Below, in pieces: positions 9,187-18,100 of a stretch of 64,000 nucleotides of DNA. Each line of letters opens with the position of its first letter. Within the stretch, counting starts at the first letter, position 1. The translations under genes were made by a program, and so were the position numbers. Source of the DNA: Acidobacteriota bacterium (GTDB taxonomy: Bacteria; Acidobacteriota; Terriglobia; Terriglobales; Acidobacteriaceae). Location of the stretch: contig JAEYQK010000064.1 in the NCBI GenBank assembly GCA_023410055.1, forward strand, positions 1 to 64,000. The letters run 5' to 3'. A model generated the notes under the pieces. It saw only the letters and a program-made list of their open reading frames with translations, was not told where the DNA came from and ran no database searches.

Positions 9187-10122
9187 CTATTCTTCCGCTC
9201 CTACTTTCACTTGGTCGCATTGAGATTCCGTAGCTTCGGTTTTCCCACGGGCATACTTGGCCGTCACCCACGCAGCAAAGTCGGCGAAGTCCTGTGCCGA
9301 TTTCGGAGGGCTTGTGTAATGCGGTTCGATCCCTAGATGTTCCGGTGTAAAGCAAAGCGTGACCGTCACGTCGAACTCCTGTAGCGCCTGCATCTGATGG
9401 TCGAACCACGCCTCTGAATTCGGTCTGAACCAATCAGCCCAGCTCAGCCCTGTCCTTACATGCCGCACGCCCAGATTACGGAACCACGGAATCGCCGACT
9501 CTAGCCGGTGATCTTCAAAATGAAACCATTGGCAGATACCCAAGCCTTCCGGGAATTCGAAAGCCGCTGTCTTCGGTGTCCCGTCATCGCGCACCAGTCC
9601 CATGTAGTAGTGTCTGTAGTAGGAACTACCCTCCGCCTCTTTGTGCCGTGTTGTTGCTGTCCAAGTCGCAGGCAGGTCAAAGAGGCTGTACCAGTGCACG
9701 CGCTCTACTCGGGGCAACAGCAATTCCGCAGTCTTCTGAAGCCCGAAGACCTGAACCTCTTCCGCCCCGAACGAAGAAGCACCCGCTTCCGAGACCCAGA
9801 CTGGCTTCTTCGTAACCGCCCTGATCTCATCGATCCTGGCCGGCCACTCGTGAATGCTCCAGTGATTCCAGTCCAGCGGGAAGCCATGCAGGGCTACGAC
9901 GTCAATCGCGTCCAGCACGCCATGAGATCCCATCAATTGGACAAAGTTGGGATCGATCGGCGATATCCCGCCCAATACGATCTTCATCTCCGGATTGATG
10001 CTGCGCACCGCTCGCGCTCCGGCGATAGCCATGTCGGCGAACATCTTCCAAGTGGGATCAATCTTGAAATCCCAGTGCGACAGATTGTTCGGCTCGTTCC
10101 ATAGCATTACCGCTTCAACCAT
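9187..10122 (-). CDS. Glycoside-hydrolase-like TIM barrel in permuted order
   Basis: A 311-residue protein of the clan-A-like (beta-xylosidase-like) glycosidase type. The acid/base motif WNEPN is at residues 8-12 (E10) and the nucleophile motif VWVSEAG is at 108-114 (E112). The sequence that normally precedes WNEPN in such enzymes (LGVRHVRTGLSWADWFRP, TLCFTPEHLG, YTSPPKSAQDFADFAAW) instead lies at residues ~194-292. The barrel halves are therefore swapped. ATG at 10122 follows AAGGGGA, and the upstream methyltransferase stop is in the same frame, so the N-terminus cannot extend far. No signal peptide is seen, which suggests a cytoplasmic enzyme acting on a cluster product. It could be an inactive or transglycosylating relative. 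Confidence 0.72.
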   Translation of the reverse strand: MVEAVMLWNEPNNLSHWDFKIDPTWKMFADMAIAGARAVRSINPEMKIVLGGISPIDPNFVQLMGSHGVLDAIDVVALHGFPLDWNHWSIHEWPARIDEIRAVTKKPVWVSEAGASSFGAEEVQVFGLQKTAELLLPRVERVHWYSLFDLPATWTATTRHKEAEGSSYYRHYYMGLVRDDGTPKTAAFEFPEGLGICQWFHFEDHRLESAIPWFRNLGVRHVRTGLSWADWFRPNSEAWFDHQMQALQEFDVTVTLCFTPEHLGIEPHYTSPPKSAQDFADFAAWVTAKYARGKTEATESQCDQVKVGAEE

Positions 10123-10161
10123 TTGTGTCCCCTTGCCGCAAATACCGCAATGCCAATCCGC

Positions 10162-10989
10162 CTACAAAGTTCCGGCCAATTCCAAGTCCAAAATGTACTT
10201 TCCGTCTCTCACGGCTGACCTTGGCTCACATATCCAGGTCTCCGGCTCGGGATAATCAACGATCTCCAGCCCCGAACTGCGCAACATCGCTTCCGCCGCA
10301 GCTCGATTTGGAATCCACCAGTTGGTCGGATCGTTGGCGTAGCTGTTCTCGACGAAGTACATTCGAGGAAAATCCTCGTGCTTGAAAATCTGCTTGTTCC
10401 AAAAGTGGTAGTCATTGTCCCACTCGCGCACGTTCTCAGATCCACGAATCATGGTCTGGAAGACAAGCTTTCCACGAACCTTTTTGATCACCTTATCTAG
10501 CGCGAATAGAGGGTATCTGAGGTGGTAGAAAACGCCCATGAAGAGCACGTAATCGAACTGCCCGGCGATCTGATCAACGTCGTAGACCGACACCTTTTGG
10601 AACTCGATGTCCACTCCCATCGTCTGAGCAGCGAATCGCGCCTGATCCAGATATCGGTCATCCACGTCAACGCCAAGCACCCTGCCTGCGCCGCGCTTCT
10701 TCATCTCAAGGCAGTAGAAACCGCCGTTGCAGCCGATATCGAGCACGGTCGCGCCATCCAGATGGTCGGGGATAGACGGAGAGATATGCTTCCACTTCAC
10801 ATTCGGAAAGTCGCCAAGGAAGTGGTTCGGGGCAGTATGTACTCCGCGAAGGTCCAGGTTGTGGAACCATTCTCCCAGTTCGTCAACTCTTCGCGCGATG
10901 GTCTCTTGGTCAAGAGCCACCTCGGACATCTCTTCACCTGCATCAGTGGCTTCTGGCAATACGATGGAATTCTGAGTTGTACTCTGCAT
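10162..10989 (-). CDS. Class I SAM-dependent methyltransferase
   Basis: A 275-residue methyltransferase. The SAM-binding motif VLDIGCNGGFYCLEM lies near residue 85, followed by GVDVDDRYLDQA and FDYVLFMGVFYHLRYPLFALD. A ~75-residue N-terminal extension holds WFHNLDLRGVHTAPNHFLGDFP, which resembles the family I recall as TIGR04290 and the tRNA-modifying CmoB-like fold. It is the first gene of the minus-strand cluster and 39 bp upstream of the glycosidase-like gene. It probably methylates the cluster's sugar or aglycone. An internal ATG (MSEVALD) is an alternative start. Confidence 0.83.
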   Translation of the reverse strand: MQSTTQNSIVLPEATDAGEEMSEVALDQETIARRVDELGEWFHNLDLRGVHTAPNHFLGDFPNVKWKHISPSIPDHLDGATVLDIGCNGGFYCLEMKKRGAGRVLGVDVDDRYLDQARFAAQTMGVDIEFQKVSVYDVDQIAGQFDYVLFMGVFYHLRYPLFALDKVIKKVRGKLVFQTMIRGSENVREWDNDYHFWNKQIFKHEDFPRMYFVENSYANDPTNWWIPNRAAAEAMLRSSGLEIVDYPEPETWICEPRSAVRDGKYILDLELAGTL

Positions 10990-11173
10990 CTCTCACGCTT
11001 CTTCGGCCCTTGTACGCCTGTGTCAAACGTTAGATGCCCCTACAGAACTCGGGATGCCTCCCTGAATCCCGCAACTGCTTTGATTTTCGACACTTGCAGG
11101 CAACCGGCGGTCGCGATCCCAAATCGACATGTGCAGGATCGTAAGTTGCTGAGGTAAAAGCTATATGCGTGGC

Positions 11174-11320
11174 CTAGATCTTCTTGCCCCGCGTTGCCAG
11201 ATTGAAGATCACCAACGCAAGCGCCAGCACGAGGAAGCCGTGAATCAGCGTGCCGGCGACATGGAAAGTCCATCCCAAAAGCCACAAGATGACAAGGCCT
11301 ACGATGATGGTCCAGATCAA
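11174..11320 (-). CDS. DUF5670 / lmo0937-type small membrane protein
   Basis: A 48-residue reading frame with two hydrophobic helices, ILWLLGWTFHVAGTLIHGF and LVLALALVIF, and a basic tail ATRGKKI. This is the layout of the lmo0937/DUF5670 family of tiny envelope proteins, often stress-linked. The start is TTG, preceded by GGAG six bases upstream; an in-frame TGA just before it rules out a longer form. Function is unknown in the family. Confidence 0.75.
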   Translation of the reverse strand: MIWTIIVGLVILWLLGWTFHVAGTLIHGFLVLALALVIFNLATRGKKI

Positions 11321-11419
11321 GATTCACTCCGAGCAAACCACAGAGATAGCAATGAGAACCTGCAACACGAAGCGAAGTTGTCTTCTTGGAGAACGGGGAG
11401 GCGCCGGCGGAGAAAGAAA

Positions 11420-11902
11420 TCAGGCCTCGAGTTGCCGTTGTATCCCCTGCGCGAGATCGTGTACGAACTTGATCTTCACATGCGCCGATCGAGGAAGCTC
11501 TGGAACAGACATTGCCAACTCGGAGGAAAGTAGAATTCCCGTTACTGCGGTCCTAAGCTCCCCGCGCAACTCCGACATTGCTATTCTGATCGCGGCTGCG
11601 TGTTCCGAGTGGCGTCGGCGGAGGGAGCTTCTCACCTCTGAAACTACACGCTCCGGGCTTGAAGCCCCCAGCTTCACATAGACGGGAAACGCGGCGGGGT
11701 TCGCGTGTACCACAAACGAATGGCCTTCAGGATCAGCTCGCGCCATCTCGTAATCGATCACCATGACAGAGTATTTGCGTTCTTTCAGGACCGTCCCTGC
11801 TTGACTGAAGGTCTCTGCCAGATGAACTCGTTCGCCCGTTCCATTTTGCAACGCAGTCCTGCACTCGCGTCCGCTTTCCGAACAGCTAATCAGCAATATC
11901 AT
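11420..11902 (-). CDS. Hypothetical receiver-like protein
   Basis: A 160-residue protein. The first ~85 residues look like a degenerate response-regulator receiver: MILLISCSES strand, SVMVIDYEMA near residue 50 with D50 at the phospho-acceptor strand, VYVKLGASSPERV near the end. The remainder, SELRGELRTAVTGILLSSELAM, looks like a histidine-kinase dimerisation helix lacking its histidine. It may be a phosphorylation-independent signalling or scaffold protein. It stands alone, with no kinase beside it. Confidence 0.6.
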   Translation of the reverse strand: MILLISCSESGRECRTALQNGTGERVHLAETFSQAGTVLKERKYSVMVIDYEMARADPEGHSFVVHANPAAFPVYVKLGASSPERVVSEVRSSLRRRHSEHAAAIRIAMSELRGELRTAVTGILLSSELAMSVPELPRSAHVKIKFVHDLAQGIQRQLEA

Positions 11903-12006
11903 GCGAACGGGAAAGGCAAGCGAATTACCAAACAGGGATCGAACAGATTAGAAGTTACCAAAGGACACTAGCATCAGCGGAAAAGGACAAGGCTGCTAGT
12001 ACCCAC

Positions 12007-13626
12007 TCACTGAAGAAAGATCACCTGATGCCCCGGACAGCCGCGGTCCGTCGCCTCATACAACGTATGCATGAGTCCCATGCCGTATCGGGCCAGGAAC
12101 GACACCCCGGTAATCACGCGTTCCTGCATCTGTTTGTGCGGAAACAACGATGAACTCAGATGCGCCGCATGGCGCGACACGATCTCGTTCCGCCGCAATT
12201 CCGCATTCGCGGCGCGCGTTCTCAATCTATTCAACTGATGACGCATCTTGCTTCCCGCGCGATTCCCTGACTCCACCAAAGTGGGATCAAGCTTTTGCAA
12301 CGGTTTGCTGATGCTCTCAATCGCGTGCTCGACCGAAGCCGCAGCGCGTTCAAACGCGTCCTGCAGGTCCGATGGCAGACTCCGTTCCGCGATCAATTCC
12401 CTCGTACGTTCCGGATCTCGGAACAAATCGCAGACTGATAGTTTGTACTGCTTCAGCAACCGTTGCGCTCGTGCGTCGATCAGCGTCGCACTGAAGCGTG
12501 GCACCGCGGGAGTGACTCGCCCTAGCAGCCGCTCAAAAACTACGCTGCCCTGCGCGAAGTATGCGACCTCCGCCGGCCCTCCTGCATAGGCCAGTGTTGG
12601 CAACATATAGTCTTGCACTACAGGCCGCAGCAGAACGTTCGCGCTAAAGGCCTCAGGGTGCTCCCTAACCTGCAAAAACAAGTCGCTTCTTGAGACCTTC
12701 CGCTTTCCGATTTCAAAATCGCCGTTCACTCGATGAATCGGCGTGCGCGCCCCATCATTCAACCCGAACAGCAACGTCGATGACTCGGTCACCTTCACTT
12801 GTTCGTGGTACTCGGCCGAATGCAGTTCCTTTCCTCTCGCGACCAGGGCCTGCTCTATCGAATCCGCCTGTTCCACCGCGCGTACATAGATTTCCTTCGA
12901 TATCACGTGCAGTTCGGGGTCCGAAGCATCCAGCAGAATCACCCCAAATTCAGCGAAAATACGTGCAAACAATTTTCCGAATGCCGCACCAACCGTTTCT
13001 CCTGAAACATAGGCTTCGCGGATAAACTGGCCAATTTCGCCGTCGCCCAGCAGGGCCGAGACATGCTCAACGGTCGGAACGATCGCTTGAGTCAACCGCG
13101 CGCTACTCATCGGCGCACCCACCGGAAGATCCGCGTGCATCGTCACCGTATGCAGAATGCCATCCGTGTCCTGTACAACCGCGTTCCGCACTTCTTCGAA
13201 GTCGTGGTCTTCAGTAGCGAGCCAAAATATCGGCACCGCATCAACCCCGGCGCGCGTAGCTTCGGCCGCCAGTCGAACCGCCGTCAACGCCTTTAATATC
13301 GAGAACAGCGGCCCACCAAGAAAACCGACCTGCTGCCCTGTCAGAACGGCGTAGGCCCCACTGCGAAATCGCTGTATGTTGTCGAGCGTCTTTTGAGAAG
13401 AGCCCAGTTCGCGATTGTGGCGCTCCAGTACGGCGGCCACCGCCGCCCGCCGATCCTGCGGGTACTCAATCGCGCTCGCGATCTTCGGCAACCAGGAGCT
13501 GGCGCTTTCAACTTTCGGCTGAAATGGCGTGTAGAACCGGCTTACCTTAGGGAAGTCGTGAAGGAAGTCGTTAAAGAGTTTCGTCGTATGAGGAATTGAT
13601 GAAAACGACAGACACTCTGATGACAC
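12007..13626 (-). CDS. bshC: Bacillithiol biosynthesis cysteine-adding enzyme BshC
   Basis: A 539-residue protein matching the BshC family in length and motifs: VLTGQQVGFLGGPLFSILKALTAVRLA near residue 95, IFWLATEDHDFEEV, then YAGGPAEVAYFAQ and LLRPVVQDYMLPTLAY. BshC adds cysteine to glucosaminyl-malate in the last step of bacillithiol synthesis, a low-molecular-weight thiol of the cytoplasm. It is a single gene here; bshA and bshB are not in the window. A C-terminal coiled-coil helix (MRHQLNRLRTRAANAELRRNEI) is typical of the family. Confidence 0.93.
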   Translation of the reverse strand: MSSECLSFSSIPHTTKLFNDFLHDFPKVSRFYTPFQPKVESASSWLPKIASAIEYPQDRRAAVAAVLERHNRELGSSQKTLDNIQRFRSGAYAVLTGQQVGFLGGPLFSILKALTAVRLAAEATRAGVDAVPIFWLATEDHDFEEVRNAVVQDTDGILHTVTMHADLPVGAPMSSARLTQAIVPTVEHVSALLGDGEIGQFIREAYVSGETVGAAFGKLFARIFAEFGVILLDASDPELHVISKEIYVRAVEQADSIEQALVARGKELHSAEYHEQVKVTESSTLLFGLNDGARTPIHRVNGDFEIGKRKVSRSDLFLQVREHPEAFSANVLLRPVVQDYMLPTLAYAGGPAEVAYFAQGSVVFERLLGRVTPAVPRFSATLIDARAQRLLKQYKLSVCDLFRDPERTRELIAERSLPSDLQDAFERAAASVEHAIESISKPLQKLDPTLVESGNRAGSKMRHQLNRLRTRAANAELRRNEIVSRHAAHLSSSLFPHKQMQERVITGVSFLARYGMGLMHTLYEATDRGCPGHQVIFLQ

Positions 13627-13875
13627 TAGATGCGCTCCTCCATGGCTTCATTACCTAGACCAGAATTGTACATGGACGCCTCAGCACTTGGATGTGACGT
13701 GCCTCAGCCGGATGCAAATTGGGACGAGTCGCAAAGCCGCGCACATCATCTAATTTGATATGTGCTACATTAGGTAGCGGTTCTTTGACAATGCTGCATC
13801 AGGTTCGTTCACTAGTCAGTCGCTTTTTGGCTTGCGTAGACTGATACGAACTACCGCTCGCACGTGTCTCCAAAT

Positions 13876-14237
13876 GGGGGCGTCACGGCTTCGACGGAAT
13901 TGCTTGCGGCCAAGAGGCATGTCGGGGTGTCACACCCGTAATCGTGGCAAAAACAATAGTTGCCAACAATCAACTAGCATACGCAGCCTAATTAATTAGG
14001 TTGCCGCTCTCCACGGCTTCGTCCACGGGCTGTGAAAGAGCGTCGCACAGTGGGCTGGCTTGAAGCGCTACGTCTGGGCGCGATAGCGAGATTTACAGGC
14101 TAGCGGCTTGCGTTTCTTGTCGCCTTCTCAGCGCAAGCGGCGAATGCGTCCCTCGGGACGCGGGAATGCGACTAAGCATGTAGTCTCTTGTCTGACAACA
14201 TTTTCGGACGCGGGTTCAACTCCCGCCGCCTCCACCA
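13876..14237 (+). ncRNA. ssrA: tmRNA
   Basis: Transfer-messenger RNA that rescues stalled ribosomes. The 5' end GGGGGCG followed by TCACGGCTTCGAC is the canonical tmRNA head, and it pairs over 7 bp with CGCCTCC before the encoded ACCA (14234-14237). The T-arm is GGGTTCAACTCCC. The tag frame runs from about GCA at 13947 to TAA at 13989-13991 and encodes a peptide ending ANNQLAYAA, close to the usual ANNxLAxAA tail. The 3' end abuts an integrase remnant, consistent with use as an attachment site. Confidence 0.95.
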
Positions 14238-14331
14238 CGACTTAACACTTATTTTCAGTAGTTTGTAGACGGGACTTAAATTTGCACCAACGGCTCGGGA
14301 ATCATGCCCCGGCGTTGGAGGTAAGTTGTAA

Positions 14332-14601
14332 GTGCTCTCTGTCTACACCCGCCACACATCTGACTGTCCGTACCGCGAGAACGCTGACTGGAAACGCTGC
14401 CGTTGTCCCAAGTGGCTCGATGGCACTCTTCCTGGCGAAACGGGCCGGTACCGGAAGACCGCAAAAACCCGCAGTTGGGAGAAGGCTGAAGAGAGACGGC
14501 GGACGCTGGAGTTCGAAGCGGATGAACGTCGCCGCGCCCTTGTGGATGGTTACTCCGCACCACGCGCTAATCGCACAACAACCCCGGCGCCGACTCGATA
14601 G
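14332..14601 (+). pseudogene. Truncated tyrosine-integrase N-terminus beside ssrA
   Basis: An 89-residue frame starting GTG behind GGAGGTAA. It reads LSVYTRHTSDCPYRENADW then CRCPKWLDGT and AKTRSWEKAEERRR, which resembles the N-terminal arm-binding end of phage-type integrases common in acidobacterial genomes (family judgement from memory). No SAM-like core or catalytic R-H-R-Y domain follows; the frame ends after ~90 residues and its 3' end overlaps the convergent outer-membrane gene by 52 bp. It lies 95 bp downstream of the tmRNA 3' end in the same orientation, the usual layout of an element integrated at ssrA. Confidence 0.6.
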
Positions 14602-15161
14602 TTGTTCTGGTAACCGTCGAAAAGGTTCGGCAGCCGGGTATAGAGATATTCCGCCTGAATCACGCGGACTGACAGCCTATGTGTCACGCCGACCTGCATT
14701 CCGCCTCCAGCCGACATCGCAAACGAACTGGCTGTACTGGTTACAGACAAACCATTTGGGAAGAGACCGTCGCTGGCGTGAGTACCGCCGAAAAGGACTT
14801 GCGCAAAAGGAACGACCTGCCGTTGGTGGCTCCTTCGCAGACGCACCGAGAACCGCGGCCCGGCCATGTAGGTCAACAGGGTTAGTCCTGTGCCCGCCCC
14901 GGGCATGCCACCGGTGCGCACGCCACTGAACTCAGCCGCCACACCCAGGTTCTTGCTGAGCGGCAACAGCACATCCGCGCGACCGCCGTTCAAACTGAAG
15001 CCACTGTTTCCAAAAGTACCCTGAGAGCGCTGATATAGGTATCCGACGGAAAGCTGCACCCCCTCCTTATCGACGGATGCAGCAGCGTGTGGTTCTTCCC
15101 CCAAAGCCAGTACGACGCTGAAGAGACATACGAGTATCGTGCAAATGATTCTAGTCTTCAT
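14550..15161 (-). CDS. Outer-membrane beta-barrel protein
   Basis: A 203-residue protein from ATG 15161, with the signal peptide MKTRIICTILVCLFSVVLALGEE. Alternating strands follow (VQLSVGYLYQRSQGTF, NLGVAAEFSGVRTGG, TYMAGPRFSVRLRR, FAQVLFGGTHA, RLSVRVIQAEYLYTRL) and the end is NNYRVGAGVVVRL, typical of OmpA-like 8-stranded barrels of Acidobacteria. Its start lies 12 bp from the stop of the giant repeat protein, so the two are probably co-transcribed. The longer open frame to 15344 lies within the neighbour and is rejected. Role unknown. Confidence 0.78.
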   Translation of the reverse strand: MKTRIICTILVCLFSVVLALGEEPHAAASVDKEGVQLSVGYLYQRSQGTFGNSGFSLNGGRADVLLPLSKNLGVAAEFSGVRTGGMPGAGTGLTLLTYMAGPRFSVRLRRSHQRQVVPFAQVLFGGTHASDGLFPNGLSVTSTASSFAMSAGGGMQVGVTHRLSVRVIQAEYLYTRLPNLFDGYQNNYRVGAGVVVRLARGAE

Positions 15162-15172
15162 TCTCGATTCTC

Positions 15173-18100
15173 CTACTGGACCGTCAGGCTCAGGGTCGCA
15201 GAGTGCTGCAAAGCGCCGCTCGCGCCGTTCAACTGCAAGGTGTAAGTCTGAGACGGCTGATTCAGAAATCCGGATCTGCCACCGCACGCCGACATGCTCA
15301 AGATCGCAAGGGCGATCAAGACGCAAAGTACGAACGCAGTACACTTCTTTCGTTGCGGACCCATGCGGCCCAAGTGCACTATTCCGAACGCAGGCAGAAG
15401 CAAGCCGAGTGCGTAGAACGGCAAGCCCGTGCCGCGCGAGCGCAGGCCGGCAGCAGTTTTCGCCGTTTGCACCTGTACGGTGATCGTCTGCGAACCACTG
15501 CCGGCAGAGATCGTTGTCGGAGTAATCGTGTAAGTCGCGCCCGGCGGCAGGCCGGTGAGGCTCAGATTGATTGAAGAGATGAAGTTGGTTCCTGCCGTCG
15601 GCGCGATCTGTAGTTGGTAGCTCGCAGCGCCACCCGGCAACACGGTCGTCGATAGCATTGATCCCGAGACAGCCGTCAATCGGAAGTCCTGCACGACCTG
15701 GCTGACTGCCGCCGAAGTAGTGCCGCTGAAATTGGAGTCGCCGTTGTAAACAACCGCGAGATTGCGCGTGCCCGCGGAGAGCGTACTCAGCGTCAGCGTA
15801 GCCGTTCCCGTATTGTCGATCGGCCCGCTGCCCAGCGACGTAGAGCCGTCCATAAAACTCACATTTCCGGTCGGCGTTCCATTTGGAGAGCTCACGTTCG
15901 CAGTTAGAGTGATACTGCTCATGAGCATCACCACAGGGGCGCTGGTCTGTAGAGTCGCCGAGGCCGGTGCCTTGTTGATCGTGAAAGAGGCTGTGCCGTA
16001 GGTTACGTCGTAGTTGCCCAACGCCGCCATTGGAGTCAGAGTTGCGCTGATGGTGTAAGGACTGCCCGCAACCGTTTCCCCGGGCGCGCGGCTGTACCTA
16101 GCGACCACATTGTCGGCAGCCACAAAACCAGAGAGCGTGCCAGCCAGCGTCGGATCACTCGTGCCATACGTCTTGCTTGCCGCACTGGGCGTCACCGAGG
16201 CCACAGCTTTATTTATCGTGAACTCAGCGGTGTTATAGGTGAGGTTGTAGTTGCCCAGCACTCCAGCAGGACTCAGCGTGGCGCTGATCGTGTATGGTCC
16301 ACCAGCGACCGTTTCCCCGGCCACGCGGCTGTAAGTAGCGACCACATTGTCGGCGGCCATAAAGCCAGAGAGGGTGCCAGCCAATGTCGGATCGGTCGTG
16401 CCGTAGGCCTTGCTCGCTGCCGTCGGCGTTACCGAGGCCGCGGCCTTGCTGATCGTGAAGTTGGCCGTGTTGTAGGTGATGTTGTAGTTGCCCAGCACCG
16501 CTGCCGGAGCCAGAGTCGCGCTAATGGGGTACGGGCTACCGGTTACTGTCTCCCCGGCCGCGCGGCTGAAAGTAGCGACCACGTTGTCGGCAGCCATAAA
16601 GCCAGAGAGGGTGCCAGCCAACGTCGGATCGGTTGCGCCGTAGGGCTTGCTCGCTGCCGTCGGTGTCACGGAGGCCGTGGCCTTGTTGATGGTCAGTCCT
16701 CCCGTGGCCGTGTTCTTAGTGACGTTGTAATTCGACGCTGCGCCCGAAGTGAAGGTCACTCCAGCAACTGTGATGTCGTAGCTGCCCACACCCGCCGTTG
16801 GCGGCGCCCCCGTGCTGTCGTAGCTCACCGTTACTGCATCCGTGTTTTGCAGGCCGGTGACTTGCCCAGTGAAACCGGAGAATGTCTGGCCATACGTCTT
16901 GAGCTTGCTTCCGTCCGGCGTCACCGTCAATGACGCCGTATCAACGGTCAGTGTGCCTTCGCTGTACGTGATTGCGTAGTTACCTACTCCTGTGCCGACG
17001 GCGGCGCTGGGAGTGATCGCATAAGTCGGACCAGGAGATGCCACACTCGCAGCTTGGGCAAAGCCAGCACTAGCTAGAGTCACGCTTGAAATATTGTCGC
17101 CGTTCGCCAAACCGCTGGTGGTGAACTCAGCGCCGGAAGGTGTGTACAAGGAACCATAGCTCTTGTGGAAGCTGTTGGCCGTGACCGCGACAGGGAGGGA
17201 ATCTACCGTCAGAGTTCCATCGGTGTAGGTGATCGTGTAGTTGCTTAGTCCAGTTCCCACGGCCGCGCTGGGCGTGATCGGATACGTTGGACCAGGCGCA
17301 ACCACTCTGGCGGCGTTGGCAAAGCCGGTGCTGTTCAGGGTAACGCTGGAGACGTTATCCCCATTCATGAATCCACTTGTGGTGAACTCAGCGCCTGAGG
17401 GTGTATACAGCGTGCCATAACCTTTGTGGAAGCTGTTCGCGGTCACCCCGGCGTTGGCCTTGTTGATCGTGAAGTTAGCCGTATTGTAGGTAATGTTGTA
17501 GTTGCCCAGCACTGCCGCCGGACTCAACGTGGCGCTAATGGTGTAAGGACTGCCCGCTACCGTCTCACCCGCCGTGCGGTTGTAAGTAGCCGTAACGTTG
17601 TCGCTGGCCAAGAAGCCATTCAGTGTGCCCGTTAACGTCGGATCTGTCGCGCCGTAAGTCTTCGCGTTTCCCGTTGGCGTCACCGAGGCCGTGGCCTTGT
17701 CCACCGTCAGAATGCCATTGGCATAGGAGATCGTGTAGTTACCCAATCCCGTCCCCACTGCGGCGCTCGGGGTAATCCCGTATGTCGGACCGGGCGCGAC
17801 CGCCCTCGCGGCCCCGGCAAACCCAGCGCTGGTCAGGGTTACACTGCTAACGGTGTCCCCATTCGACAACCCGCTTGTGGTGAATTCCGTGCCCTGAGGC
17901 GTGTACAGCGTGCCATAGGGCTTATGGACGCTGTTGGCGGTCACCGTCAGCGGCCGTAAATCGATCGTCACTGTCCCATTGACATAGGTGATTGAGTAGT
18001 TACTCAGCCCCGTGCCCACCGCTGCGCTGGGCGTGATGGTGTAGGTCGGGCCGGGTGCAAGCACCGTCGCGCTATTCGCGAAACCTGGGCTGGATAGAGT

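Noticed and set aside
13785..13813. TTGACA as a tmRNA promoter
   Set aside because: The -10 position 17 bp later reads TTCACT, a poor match, and no better spacing was found.
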